Assembly (NCBI GenBank): GCA_004802725.1
Contig: SGPM01000194.1
Location: 1-51,770, forward strand
From: Antrodiella citrinella
Taxonomy: Eukaryota > Basidiomycota > Agaricomycetes > Polyporales > Steccherinaceae
Direction: 5' to 3'
Length of the DNA: 51,770 bases
Positions within the stretch are counted from its first letter, which is position 1. Each line of letters begins with the position of its first letter. This document shows positions 22,079-33,433 of the stretch, one piece after another. The notes beneath the pieces are model-generated. The model made no database searches. It was not told where the DNA came from and saw only the letters and a program-made list of their open reading frames with translations. A program made the position numbers and the translations under genes.

Positions 22079-22860
22079 CTCGACTCCTTCGCTGCTCCGC
22101 TCGCATCCGCCTCCCGTCCGCATATCGCCTCCGGCACCATCAACCAATTCTATGTTCACATAACTTCCAACAATACCATTGCTCTATTCCAAATCCATCA
22201 ACGACGCATTCGCTTCCCCTTCCACACCTGTTGTGCTTTCAACAAAAATCTACTCCTAGATCAGCATATTAATGGCGTCCTTGGGCAAACATCCTTACAT
22301 CGTTCCCCATTCATCGCCTGCTTCGTTCTGCTCATATTTTCTCTCTACATTATTCGGAATCGCATTTCCCAATTCGTTCACACTCACTCTCTCTTCGTCG
22401 CTGTCTGTCTGTCTGTCTTGTCCTATCTGTTTGTGTCTCATTTTTACTCTCATCTCATCCAGCGCATGTATACAATGTATCACTACTACGCACCACGTCA
22501 TCTCAATCCGATATCTCCTCTCTGTCGTGTTTGAACACGTCCGCTGAGCCCGGACACTGCGGTGGCGTCTTCCGGTGCCTCCCTACCGCAAAGTCAAAGT
22601 GGCTGAGTCAGCGCTAACGTCAATCTGCCTCCGAGCCGTCGGGGTGACACTGAGTCAGTCGTTCTTAGTCTGATGTTTGCTGACTGGGACCTTCAATTGA
22701 ACGACGCGCACGTTCAGAATCGTATGTCGTGCCCCTAACAGATTGTTCGCGCAAGTCGAGCGGTCTACTGCGGTTTTTCGGCGACTCGGCTCAGTGGACG
22801 CAATTTTGGAGGTGGGTAAGTCCGTACACCACTACAAACGTCTGCTGATTCACCTCATAG
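22079..22860. other. 3' flank of cyclin 2 and spacer
   Basis: T/C-rich to about 22550, as usual for 3' untranslated sequence in this genome. No gene is recognised. A weak exon-like stretch with donor GTAAGT at 22816 precedes the candidate exon at 22861. Confidence 0.35.
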
Positions 22861-23095
22861 ATCTGTATGTCAAATTGAAAACCACCACTCTCGTGCCGCG
22901 GCAACGCTCGCGACGGACGCGTCGTTCAGCGCAGCAAATGCCGTCGACCACGTTAGATTCATCGACATCGATGCATATCGGGCTCTTGCGGCTTCGCGTC
23001 CCACCTTCCGGTCACGACTCACGCCCACACTCAACGCCGATGATGCCACTGGGAAGAAATTGCTTTTGACCTTGTCATCCCATCCGAGAATGTGA
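22861..23095 (+). other. Candidate exon or coding remnant, unidentified
   Basis: After a good acceptor (CACCTCATAG) a frame stays open for 77 codons to a TGA at 23093. It reads like protein, with Ala-rich helices: HHSRAAATLATDASF, ANAVDHVRFIDIDAYRALAA and ATGKKLLLTLSSHPRM. It has no ATG of its own and would need an upstream exon. The opposite strand is also open over the same span, so coding is not certain. No domain is recognised. Confidence 0.22.
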
Positions 23096-26000
23096 TGCCG
23101 GACTTTCCGCGTCACCGCTCATACGATTCGGGCGTCCCTCATTTACTGCGACAGGTGGGGGGCAGATGCCATGATGGCCATTCACCCCAGGACTTCGCAT
23201 ATGTATCGCTGCCAGTGGGAAGGAAGCTGTGGTCAAATTCGGGGTCTTCGGAGCGTGTGCCGACGGTCTCAGTGAGTCCCGCAATGGGTTCAGCTTAGGT
23301 GGTCGTCTGATCTTGTGCGGATAGGTTGGGTAGTCATATCGTGTTATACGAAGCAGTAACGAGCTTGATGGGCGGAAATTCATGTTATCCGAACTACGAA
23401 CTACGAGAGGATCGCGTTGATGGTCACAGACGACTTATTAAAGATGACTGCAGTAGACTGCGGTGTGCCACTGAACAGGCGACGTTCTCGGCTGGGTGTA
23501 TGCATGCACATTTAGTCAATTCACGTCCCCCTTCCTTCATCTTACCGTGAATCCTCAAGTGACTGGCTTTACTAATGTACGTTCAATGATACCGTGACTT
23601 GCTTTCAACCTTACGACCTTCTTGTTTACCTCGCTTAGGCCCGCTCAATATTTTACCTGAATTAGTTACAGCAAGCATCCATACGCGCAATCATCAAGAA
23701 ATAATCATCTGTAGCACCCCCCCCTACCGCTCGTACCATTTCTCGCGTCGGTAAGCTGCAATCCATCAACGCGCCGTCACCCGTTCAATCATCTAACGCG
23801 TCGTAATCGTATCATTCTTTGGTACAATTTCAATCTAGATGTTTGCCACACTCGGACTTATTGTGGACACCAAATATATGTGCATATATGCGTACCCTGG
23901 CTAGAAACAGGGTCACGAATGGCTTGTTGCTGATGGTCGTTTCTTGTGTCTTGACTGTCGTTGACTCCGAATTCGCTGACTTGCAGGACCTCTCGGCGAC
24001 GCTATTCTCGGATCTCGGTGAACTTAGACCGGTGAGTACGCGATTCAGCGCATCAATGCCTTTGAACTGAGCGTTGTCATCGAGTAGATGTCTCGACGCT
24101 CTCCTAGTCGCAGGTACTGCTTTGTTGAACCTCCGGCCGCGGACATCTTTGTTGCTGATGTTTGCGCGGTGAGCCTCGTTGAAATGTCTGTATAGGAACT
24201 CAATTCTTATTTGATCCTAGAGCACGTCTATAGACGCGACGATCATACTTTCTTCTGGTCTAAGACCTTGCTATCTGCCATACTCTGCTACTGCGAGGCA
24301 TCATAATACATATTCACGTTGGAACTCGCTTTCATCACTGCGCCCCAACAGTATAGCTGGTTCGCGTTATCGCCCGCTGTCAGTGCAAGACTCGCGACCG
24401 GGCCACTTCTTATACCAACCAAGGGTCACTCCCTCCACACCACGTTCACAGCGCAGTCCGCGTGCCAACACCCTATTACTTAGTCAAGCCTCGGATGACT
24501 ACTAGCACAGCACGAATGCATCTGATTCTCTTTCGATAAACGGAACTACACCTCCCCGGTTCCGTCGTCGTGGCTTCCGAGTCCGTCCATATCCACGGCA
24601 CGGGAGACGACAGCCCTGCCACAATTATAGCCTCCCCGACGTTCAATACCCTCGTGTCCTTTACCTCAGCTGTGGATCCGGACGGAAGCAAATAATTTCG
24701 AAACGTCAACGCAGAGTTGCTGGCGTGGTTACCCAGTCTTTTCGTTCTCTTTAACAGGTCTTGTACCCGCCGCGGATTCACACCCAACCACCACAATCTA
24801 GCCTTGGGAGTTACAGACTTGATTGACCTTCTGTTGCTGCGTCGGCGGCGGAGCTCGTCTGTTACGTTCCAACGTTCCACGTTTCTCATTGACCCCACTC
24901 CAAGTTTTCAACGATCGACTGATAGAGCTGCGGTTCTTGTTTATAGTTATCTCTTCGTGCTCACCGGTCACCGTCGAACCAAGATACACAACTCGGGGGC
25001 GGAGGCACCCCAATTTTTTCTGGATTTCGTCCGTTTGGTATCCCCGGTACTTGGACACATATTCGGTGTTTCAGCCGTTGCATAGGGGCTTTCCAGCACG
25101 CGAGGAACTTGTTTCCGTTCATATCCTACCAGATCGAACTCTTCCCCTGAAACTCCAGGTGAATCTCGAGGTTCATGAGGCTATCCGAGGTTGCCGGAGC
25201 ACTGCAGTCGTATCTTTGACTCGGAAGACGACATACCAGATCAAACCAATATTCTTGTTTGTGTCTTGTTACAGCATAGGAATCCCGAGAAGCAGTGGTC
25301 TTATCCGTCCCTTCCGAGTCGGCGCACGGGGTTGGGTCTCGGTATGAACGTGCTGCGACTCGGCCGTCGCTGCGACTTCAAAGTGTTGGAGTGGAACCCC
25401 CGCCGATCGTCGCAATACAAAACGATTTTCTCTAAAAGTAGCACCAGAAAATCCGGACACCCTTCTTCGTCGGTACGATCGTTTGGGAATCCCATTTTGC
25501 TGGGTATTCTCGGACCCGTCAATGTTCGACGGCTCCCCTGTGTGGGTCACGGTAGCGGGTAGGGCACTACTCTGACTTTGTCACGGTTTCCTATTTCGCT
25601 GCTCAGCAACATTTCCGATGTATTCGGCCTTGACTATTCCAGACGATTGGTGAGGGGTCATCGTCGTCTCCCAACTTCTGCACGCATCACTAAAGGGTCT
25701 TTCAAGTTGGTCAGAAATACCGTGACGATTTTCCCGCAAGCACCATGCCTCTTCTCGCCACAGTCCAGGCGGACCGGGACCTGCGTTCGTTGCCAATCCG
25801 CCGTTCCGAGACCGGCTCTCTTGTAAAGCAAAGTCCGATGTCGACCTTGGTCACTACCCCTACGGGCTGGATTTCAAAAAGAGAAAAAGAAGTCCTGACT
25901 CATCCTTCTTCCGCGATGGTCTCAATTATGCTGCGAAAATACTATGCCAGGACTTTGAACACCGACCAACGGTCAATAACCCTCAACGCGAGACATTGCC

Positions 26001-26105
26001 GATTCCGCCACGTTGTAAGGCAGACCCTTTGGCGTAATTGCTTGCTGAATTGGTAAGATTCAGAATTTTCTATGATTCTTTGTTGACCGGATCGACCGAG
26101 GACAG
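23096..26105. other. Gene-poor region, partly strand-asymmetric
   Basis: No gene could be identified. From about 24.5 kb the plus strand becomes pyrimidine-rich, which keeps several frames open on both strands (24823-25347 plus, 24476-24898 minus, 25191-25562 plus) without any shared motif, signal peptide or clear introns. It could be a decayed mobile element; no reverse transcriptase, integrase or transposase motif was found. Confidence 0.35.
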
Positions 26106-27104
26106 ATGTCCCAGGGTTGTCCGACGGGCTCACTTTACTTCTGGCTTGTCTTCATATCGGTCGCTGCTAGGTCCATAACGGGCCCGTGGGTTTCTCTCAC
26201 TAAGCGACGAGCAATGACGGTCAGTCATTATCGAGACCCCCCCTTTATCAACGTGCTTAATGTGGTCTCACCAGAGACACCTCCGATACCACTCATGGCG
26301 GACTTACGACCTACCTCAGGAAGAGCTTTTCTTGGCAGGAATTGCTGGGCGGTGAGCACTGTGAGAGGTCCGGAGCGCACTGGCGTCAGGGATACTCAAC
26401 AGCGCCGACGTCTCTTTGTCGAACAGCGTCGCAAGACGCTATCAAGAAGGTGTCGTCTAATAACTTGCTCGGCGTGTCTCTCGAGGATCATCGATCATCC
26501 TGGATGCTTTTGCTTTCACCGCCGGCGTGGTCCGTCAATCAAAATCTCGCGAGTCTCCCGGTCATGTTTTCTCGGTATGTTTACTTCGCCGTTTTCGGCT
26601 ATCCGTGTAGTTAGCTCTGACATCTCGCTTTGTTACAATGCTTGCTTCAGTAGGCCGCCCACAAGCTTGTCACGACTGGTACTAGGTACCATCTTCCTCC
26701 CGGTCCCTACTGCGTCTGGACGTAGTAACAGGTCGCTGAATGAAGACAAGCCTTCCGTCGGTGTGTTTCATTGTCACCGTACGAGTAAGCATGCTTTCCG
26801 ACGGTCTCCACAAGTCTCGTCTGCGTCCCTAACTTTCAGGAGGTACGACGAAGTGATCGGGTGGCCAAGTTATGCTTCCTGCACAATCGAGCTCAGCGAC
26901 GATATCAAAGCTGGACCCTTGATCCTTGTCAGTTTCTTCTCTTTGATCCTCTCACACCAGCTGTCAACATATATAGACGTTGTCAAGTTTCGAGTTCGTC
27001 GTGCGAGAGGTTCGTATCGTTTCACGTCCCCATCCGAGCACATTTCGCTTACGATGATTCTTTCCGCGAAGACCCTTTCCTACCCTTCCCGCGACGGGTC
27101 GTGA
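26106..27104 (+). other. Long unexplained open frame (332 codons)
   Basis: This is the longest open frame in the 22-28 kb interval. It is Ser/Arg/Leu-rich (for example RRRLFVEQRRKTLSRRC) with no recognisable fold, transmembrane pattern or catalytic motif. Low stop density is partly explained by the pyrimidine-rich strand, since all three stop codons are purine-rich after the T. I do not call it a gene, but record it because its length is unusual for this window. Confidence 0.2.
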
Positions 27105-28015
27105 CGTCGCTCTTATTGAATGCAGAACATCGGGTTGACCTTGCTTTATTTCTAAGCCGCCGGCTGCGTCGGGGATGCGCGTCCTCTGAGAATAGTATCG
27201 TCGGATTGTAAGTCCATGGGTTTCCGGAGCCCTCACAGATGTACCACATCGTCCCCGCAAACGATCTGTGACTTCTTTCGTACGCGAGTTCCAAGTCAAA
27301 ATCAAATTGACTGATCCGGCGGTACATAAATTAGCGGGAAGGAGACAGGGATGCGACCCAGCGGGGTTGGCATAATATTTGCCGAGCCCTTGTAACTTGT
27401 CCTGTGGGATCATCTCCAAGCTTCTCAAGTACTGCCATAGGCTCGACTTTGTCATTCATAGCAATTGCGCCATCAAGTTTCAAATTCAATACATGATTGA
27501 AGACCATAGTCATGCGCCCCACGGGCATAGTTGTTGCCTGTCGGCACTGGTCAACGGCTCCATGAAATCACCATCGGTACGTCTATTCACCGTGCTCAAA
27601 GTGCTGTCTCGTCACTGATTCACGCATGGTGACTGGCTTGCAGTGATTCGTTCAAGTTACTTCACGACCGGAGATTGACATGAAGAAGACGCGGCCGACG
27701 GTGACACTTGAATATGCGCATTATGCTCGAGATCTGCTAGTGCCGGTACTACAGTTATATGTCTAGCTTTTTCTCACTGTGTATACTAGGGAGGGGGGTT
27801 CGTCCAGAAGTTACACATATAAACCTAACATAAGTACAGATTAGTTCGAATATGATCTGGAATAGCAAGTACTGACATGAAAGATTCTGGTCTCAAGAGA
27901 CGTATTGTGGTATACTTTCGTGAACACCTGCAAGTGCTCGTCGGGGTGGAAACACAAGAATGAAAACAGTAGGTCATTATAATAACACCATACGACCGGC
28001 CACTAGTCCTCTCGT
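27105..28015. other. Intergenic, nothing supported
   Basis: Minus-strand frames at 26964-27455 and 27331-27528 overlap in different frames and show no domain. The right end is the 3' flank of the F-box pseudogene. Confidence 0.35.
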
Positions 28016-29346
28016 TCACCTGGGGAGGTTCGTCAGCTTACGCGAGCACATGATCAGAATGTCCGTCGTGTTAAGACGTGACAATCTCTCTGTCACGTAC
28101 TCAAGCATTTTCATGCATGGAGGAGTATTCGGAACGTCGTAGCCAGGCCGTGACTCGCGGGGGATACGCCATAAAGTGATCTCGACAAGAGTCAACCTCG
28201 GGTGGGTACTCGGGAGTGCGTCTATAGCGTCCCAAGGCATGCATTTTAGGTAGTGCATGAAGTCCGACAAAGGTTCAAGTGGTGTCTAATGAAATTCGAT
28301 GCCAAGCGGCGATACGGTCGAGCAGTGCGTGATGATACTGAGCAGGTCGTCTGAGGCGCAAGTTATTTGATCGTCGAGGTTGGCGACTGGAACATAACCT
28401 TTGAAGCCGGATGTGGGCACATGAACGCGCAAAGACTGTAGTGCGGTACAGCTTGAGAGTCCGAAGGAATCCTGGAACACCTGTCAGAGATAGAAAATGG
28501 GCAACTGGGCATGGATCTACCTGTTCGGTATCCTGGCGCGCCGCATAGTACTTGAGCCACAGGTCTACTTGCAGTAAGATTAGGTCCAACAGCTCGCAGC
28601 AATGGACGGCAAATGGGGCCGCCGTCTTCCGATCCCATAATCAAGTTTCGTAGAGCATCCAAGCCGCGTGAAGACTGGAGTACACGTGAAGCTTCCCTGT
28701 GAGTTCCCGCAATATACGTGTCTAAGAGCATTGTCTTGACACCGATAGTGTCAGAGAGTCTTGACGCAGCCGCTAGCGTACGACCGGGGTTGTCCAAGTA
28801 TCCACCAGCCGAGGCTGTAGAAACGGAAGCCTCATTGTCCTCTTGGAAGCACATGTCGCCGAGAAAGAGTATTTTGATAGGGCCAAATAGATTTAGTAAT
28901 TGGATCAGTACACATTCCTGGACCGCGTCGGTGGGTGAGGTTGTGTGATCGAGGAATTCGGTGGGAATGAAGTGAATATCAACGAAATGGACCTCCTTCA
29001 GATTCTTTGGGTGCATCCAACATATCACAGACGCGGTCACATATATGTCAGTCAGCGTGAGCGTCGTCAGGTTGCATAGCTTGGATATGACGGAATCGAT
29101 TTCCGTCACTGCAAGACGACGCTCTTGCGAAAGGCCTGAGCCCTTGACATGAAGCCTTAGGATATGTGGGGCCACGCTCAGAAGAGAAGTTTCCGACGCA
29201 AGAAACACGTCCAAGGCATCCAAGGTGTATACCGAATCATGTGTAGCATGTCCTCTGATGGTTTGGGGTAAGACAGTCACTTCCACGAAGAGCATAGGAT
29301 GTGCGGAGATCCACTGGCAGTGACTTGCGGCGTACGGCTGAGTCAA
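28016..29346 (-). pseudogene. F-box family pseudogene (N terminus lost, frameshift, stop)
   Basis: The body aligns along its whole length with the intact copy at 5403. ASHCQWISAHPMLFVEVTV matches SRHWH.SAQRVLFRTITV, VLIQLLNLFGPIKILFLGD matches FVQLLNMFGNVQKLSLGD, and MPWDAIDAL matches IPWKTIDSL in the C-terminal exon. The first half of the F-box (LPREL...) is missing upstream of 29346. Around LLRAVGPNL the frame shifts to continue as ILLQVDLWLKYYAARQDTEQ, then an intron (GTAGAT...GACAG) follows. An in-frame TAG at 28288-28286 interrupts exon 2 after GIEFH. Three separate lesions show it is dead. A MITE lies just upstream (29484-29693). Confidence 0.85.
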
Positions 29347-29483
29347 TGATATTGGTCCCAGCTTTGGGCGATGGCCGTAGGAAACAGAGAACTAGTGTGA
29401 GATGCAAGCTTGAGCGAAGACAGCAACGACTCGGAGTTGGAAAGTCGTCACGAACTTGAAGTCAAACTTGAAAACTTCAACAG

Positions 29484-29693
29484 AGAACTTACACAGGGTG
29501 CGGGACCCGGTTTCCTGCTGCATGAAATGATGAAAATATCGTGAAGAAAGTTTGAATAATGTCACAATTTTATCACAATCTTACTTAGAATTTTCTGCAA
29601 GGGAAGAGCATGAAAATAATCAAACATTTGTCACCATTTATTTATCATTTTCTCAAAAGCTAAAGCCAAGTGCACACCCTGTGTTAGAACTTA
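29484..29693. mobile_element. hAT-like MITE with 8-bp target duplication
   Basis: A 194-base insert (29492-29685) is bounded by perfect 8-base direct repeats AGAACTTA at 29484-29491 and 29686-29693. Its ends are inverted repeats: left CACAGGGTGCGGG, right (reverse strand) CACAGGGTGTGCA, with two extra bases at the right tip. Similarity continues for about 75 bases inward: left AAATGATGAAAATATCGTGA and GTTTGAATAATGTC match right AAATGATAAATAAATGGTGA and GTTTGATTATTTTC. The element is AT-rich compared with its flanks and has no coding capacity. An 8-bp duplication and CAGGG-type ends are hallmarks of hAT-superfamily elements. It lies between an F-box pseudogene and the FBXO31-like gene, within the latter's upstream region. 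Confidence 0.8.
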
Positions 29694-29734
29694 GAAGCAA
29701 ACGTGATAAGATAAGGTGAGTAAGCGCCTCTGAA

Positions 29735-29863
29735 ATGGCGGGCGCTGCACTCAGGGCTCTTCCTCCCGAGCAAGAACTTGAAGAAGAGAGCAAAGCTCAG
29801 CAAACCGGTAAATCTCGCATGCTGTATACTTACATGTTTGATTCATTGATTCATATCTTCTAA
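29735..29863 (+). other. Upstream ORF / leader exon before the FBXO31-like gene
   Basis: A 42-codon ORF (MAGAALRALPPEQELEEESK...) ends at TAA 29861-29863. It contains a plausible donor after AAACCG (GTAAAT at 29806) and acceptor CTAAAAG at 29868. If spliced, the frame runs on as GPLEFNSALITSDDGVLRLL and overlaps the F-box start out of frame. It could be a regulatory upstream ORF or a remnant of another gene; there is no family match I trust. Confidence 0.3.
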
Positions 29864-29902
29864 AAGGTCCCCTCGAATTCAATTCCGCACTGATCACCTC
29901 GG

Positions 29903-31261
29903 ATGATGGTGTACTCAGGCTCCTCGTCACCCACTCAGGCTGCCGTCTACCTACCATCGGAGCTCTGGTTCGAAACGTTCACTTATCTTTCAGGAAACGA
30001 CATCATACACTTCCTCAGCACATCTCGCATACACCGTGCCCTCGCCACCACCGACTCCATTTGGCATGATTTATGCTCCCGGTACGGCGTGCGTGATCTC
30101 ACACATTTCAAGTTACTTGACCCCAATTGCACTTTCTACACCGTCTACACCAAGCTGTTGTATACTTATGGTCCCCTACTTGGACTTTGGGCCAGTGACA
30201 ATCCATTTGAGGGCAACATCCTTGAGTTCCGTATCGCGACGGAACCGGACTGGGTCGGCATCGTGGGCGAGGTCTGGCGATTTCAACCAACACAATTGCA
30301 AGGCACACCTGCGCACCCTGAATATCATGAATGTATACGCATCGAACTTTTCCTGTCGAAACAAGCAGCTTTTCATATTGATACGACGAACGTACAATTT
30401 TCGTGGATCGTTCCCGGCGTCGACCACGACAATCTGCGTCGATTGACATCTCCCACAGACATCATACGCCTCTTCACCCCTCACCGTCTATCTTTCCTTG
30501 TTGATAACTGGAATACAAACAGCACAGAAGCCATAACTGTTGTGCATCCACCATTCCCGCCTCCGTCCTTGGCAGATAGATGGTTTGACCCAAACCGTCT
30601 ACCCTGCCTTATGGAGCACGAGGAAACAGTGGCCGACACCAGCGACGCTGAACACGCCCGTTGGATACGTGCACTTACACCTGTCATCTACGTATCTACG
30701 AAGCCAGATCGTCCGCCGATGCCTCGTTCAATCACCGTCCTGGCACCACCATGCACCTTTTCTGCATACGACGATTACTGTGATCTACACTCACCAGTTC
30801 GTGACACCTTCGATGATCTGCGAAGGGTTACGGCACTACCGTCCAGCGAGTCGATCAATGGCCACTATTTCCCTCTACCTTTCCCTCCCACTCTGTGGCG
30901 GGATGTTCAAACAAGGCCGTCCGTGGACGGTTGGTCTCCGCAGAGTCTAGAAGGCGTATGGCTTGGTTCGTATCAGGAGGATTCGACCGAAGTGATCTAC
31001 TTGAAGTGGGATGGTGAGGTGGGCGAGATACAAGCGTGGAAGGTCACGGGGAATTGCTGCGTACCTCGTGGAGCGATGACATGGAGTTTCAATACGTCCA
31101 GACGCATCTGGGCAAGCAATGGCAGCGGTGTGGATCTGTTAACGGAACTGGGATTCAATATCCACAGCGACGCCGATCATTCAAAAATGCGGATTTTTGA
31201 AGGCGTCGGTGTGATTGCAGACGAGGGTTACTTGTACGTGTCGAACATATTCTCGCAGTAG
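29903..31261 (+). CDS. FBXO31-like F-box protein, intronless
   Basis: A single 452-codon frame. The F-box is at residues 15-62 (VYLPSELWFETFTYLSGNDIIHFLSTSR...WHDLCSRYGV). After it comes the FBXO31 signature: a tyrosine/leucine linker VYTKLLYTYGPLLGLWASD, a beta-rich middle, and a C-terminal strand SLEGVWLGSYQEDSTEVI...WKVTGNCCVPRGAMTW that parallels the human GLFKGTYGSHGLEI...KITGDPNIPAGQ. FBXO31 is an SCF adaptor that recognises degrons through this beta domain; in mammals it targets cyclin D1 and damaged proteins. Whether the fungal protein shares substrates is unknown. It differs completely from the repeated F-box family around it and has no disruptions. The start ATGATG is preceded in frame by a TGA 12 bases up, fixing the N terminus. 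Confidence 0.87.
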   Translation: MMVYSGSSSPTQAAVYLPSELWFETFTYLSGNDIIHFLSTSRIHRALATTDSIWHDLCSRYGVRDLTHFKLLDPNCTFYTVYTKLLYTYGPLLGLWASDNPFEGNILEFRIATEPDWVGIVGEVWRFQPTQLQGTPAHPEYHECIRIELFLSKQAAFHIDTTNVQFSWIVPGVDHDNLRRLTSPTDIIRLFTPHRLSFLVDNWNTNSTEAITVVHPPFPPPSLADRWFDPNRLPCLMEHEETVADTSDAEHARWIRALTPVIYVSTKPDRPPMPRSITVLAPPCTFSAYDDYCDLHSPVRDTFDDLRRVTALPSSESINGHYFPLPFPPTLWRDVQTRPSVDGWSPQSLEGVWLGSYQEDSTEVIYLKWDGEVGEIQAWKVTGNCCVPRGAMTWSFNTSRRIWASNGSGVDLLTELGFNIHSDADHSKMRIFEGVGVIADEGYLYVSNIFSQ

Positions 31262-31704
31262 CCCGTGACATTGATGTTTCCAGCAGGGAGGACACCAGAA
31301 ATAAACTCGGGCTCACGATTGCAGTTGCGAGTCAGAACGAGATTCGGATATTGTGGACATATGAAGATGATGAAAGCGAGACCCTCACGTACAGAAGGTA
31401 TCTTGAACGCGATGTCCGTAACGAAAGAGTGATGGGACACGGAGTCCGTAGTACTAGAGAAAATTTAAATTATGGTGTTTAAAGCTGTAGTGTTGGATCT
31501 CTCGAGCTTAACCATACCCAATAGGCCGATAAAATAACGAAGCCACACCACGGGATTGCCCCATGATACGCAAGAAGTCAACGTGGGCCGTCCCTCAAGG
31601 TATCGCCCATAATCAGTCGCTCGACACTGAAGGCATTTGAGAGGATCGACAAAGCCGACGATACACAAGCCGGATAATCCCTGTATCTTTCCACTTCGTT
31701 GTTC
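31262..31704. other. 3' flank of FBXO31-like gene and truncated end of an F-box copy
   Basis: No gene. The minus frames at 31228-31440 and 31465-31668 show no similarity to the F-box C-terminal exon, so the neighbouring pseudogene is truncated here. Confidence 0.35.
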
Positions 31705-32353
31705 TCAAAGATGAGACTCGATGGGATCCTGCCGAAAGTATACGTCCGCGACGTACATCGTCTCCACGGTGCCGAACATAAATAGCAGCTGAACGAGGGC
31801 ATGCAGGGTGACGGTATGTTTCGTGGACACCGCTACTGCTGTCGCATTTGCCATAATGCGGGACGGTGGGGCTATGTCCAGACCTTCGAGTGAGAGACGC
31901 TTGAGGGCTTTTGGCAGCCTCCAACAACCCAGTGCCGTCTGAGGTTTGCAGCAGGTGAAATGCACGTAATCCAAGGAGAACGTCTCCAACCTGGGTAGCC
32001 TGGCCTGGATAAGACAGAATCGAGATCCACCGGAGACAGCTGACGCTCTGTAGTGACGGAGTCGTCTGAGCCTATGATAAGAAACGCTTTGATTTGAGCT
32101 GCGACGTTCAGGGAGGCGAAGCGAGGAACGCGAGGAAACCATCCACTGGCAAGGTGTATTTTGATTCCTTGATTGGAAGGAGTGGGTCCAGTATCTGTGG
32201 CACGTAGACCGTGATCTCCTGGAAAAGTTTCGGGTGAGCGGAAAGGTGCCAGTGCCGTGAGAGCAAGGAACATGTGGTCAGAGTTGGTTTGTCCATGTTG
32301 TCGAGGACCATATCAATAAGCTCTCGAGGCAATGGTGTGCCACTTTGAGACAT
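31705..32353 (-). pseudogene. F-box family pseudogene, two frameshifts, 3' truncated
   Basis: It begins MSQSGTPLPRELIDMVLDNMD...LTTCSLLSRHWHLSAHPKLFQ, an intact F-box closely matching the copy at 5403. After GFLAFLAS near 32115 the frame shifts to continue as LNVAAQIKAFLIIG...VDLDSVLSR, and shifts again near 31990 to LPRLETFSLDYVHF, LGCWRLPKALKRLSLEGLD and LVQLLFMFGTVETMYVADV. It stops matching at YFRQDPIES, about half-way through the family length. The C-terminal exon (WDAIDxL block) is absent. Confidence 0.82.
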
Positions 32354-32595
32354 CGCGTCCAACACAAGACTCGGACTAAAACGCCAAGGTTACAATATTG
32401 ATACGAGGCTAACAGGAGGGTCAGAACACTTACATGAACCTCTTACCACCGCCCAATATGATATATGAAGTCGTTGTAGTGTGTTCAGTCACAGACCTTG
32501 GCACTGTTGCCACATAGAACGGGTGCTCGGGTAGCATTTCTGGGGCCGATATTTCACCATCGTCGACGGATTCAAGATTCAAGACACATAAGTTA

Positions 32596-33433
32596 TTAGC
32601 TCAGTACAATACAGATTGCAGGACACCTATAATCCAATGCTTTACCTACGATTCTGCCAAGCAAAAGTAGCTTCAGGTGCTGAGCGAGCACCATTGCGCA
32701 TAACCACTTCCGACTCAACATCTCGTCCTCTGTATCGAATGCAGCGCAGGGCACGCTGTGCGTGAGCCCGCCGGATGAACTTTTCAGTTGCTCACAGGAA
32801 AAGGTATCGAAGATGCAAGCAGCGAGGCGTCTGTCGTCCCGACGATTCTCGGCTGCTTGCACCATCTCCCACGAAATTTAAGGGACAAAATCTGGACACG
32901 GCCAAATAAATTCAAGAGCTCGACAAACTCTTGCCCGGAAGAGTTGTGGCGTACCAGACATCGAGTAGAGGTGTTTCTTGGAAATCGAAGCCAACCCAAA
33001 CCCACGCGATCGAAAGATACCGTAGGTTCTTCGAGGGAGACCTTTCGCGTGAGTTTACGCCCTCCGAGCATGGCATCAGCGAGGGGTTGGCCAGACTGAA
33101 TGCTTCAAGTGCGGGACATAGGGCCAATAAAGAGTCCAGATCGTCCACATTGAATTCCTCATCGCGGACCTCGAGGCCTTTAATGCAATGGGCTAGATGC
33201 GGGTGTGCATCGAGGAATTGGCAAAATAGTGTAACTTGCTTGGGCCGCTGACGGTCCTCAGAACCAATTTTGACCACCGCAAAAAGTCGACGAACAGCTG
33301 AGACGTTCCAGTATCGGGAGAGCAAAGTGCAAGTTGCAAGATCCTTTTTGGCCAAGTTGCAGGTTACGACGTTCATGAGCTCTCGTGGCAGCCGAATTTC
33401 GCGTCCAATTGACATATTCTCTAGTCCAAACAT
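32596..33433 (-). pseudogene. F-box family pseudogene, frameshifted
   Basis: The F-box LPRELMNVVTCNLAKKDLATCTLLSRYW is intact, followed by the Leu-rich body: CIKGLEVRDEEFNVDDLDSL, PALEAFSLA and KNLRYLSIAW. At SLLDVWYATT the frame breaks by one base near 32945. The true continuation GQEFVELLNLFGRVQILSL lies in the next frame, and a poorly conserved tail (32596-32865) follows in yet another. No WDAIDxL C-terminal block is seen. It sits head-to-tail with the pseudogene at 31705-32353, separated by about 240 bases, so the two look like a tandem pair. Confidence 0.78.

Noticed and set aside
23096..27528. Retrotransposon or DNA transposon
   Set aside because: No reverse transcriptase, integrase, DDE or helicase motif and no terminal repeats could be found by reading both strands.
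29735..29960. Leader ORF as an Sm-like (SmD2) first exon
   Set aside because: EEESK...TGPL is loosely like the SmD2 N terminus, but the next residues do not keep the Sm fold and no further exons are present.
30036..30950. Several plus and minus frames inside 29903-31261
   Set aside because: They are shadows of the FBXO31-like gene, which is open over its whole length and matches the family at both ends.
31228..31440. 70-codon minus-strand frame at the 3' end of the FBXO31-like gene
   Set aside because: It overlaps the real gene, has no motif, and does not match the F-box C-terminal exon.
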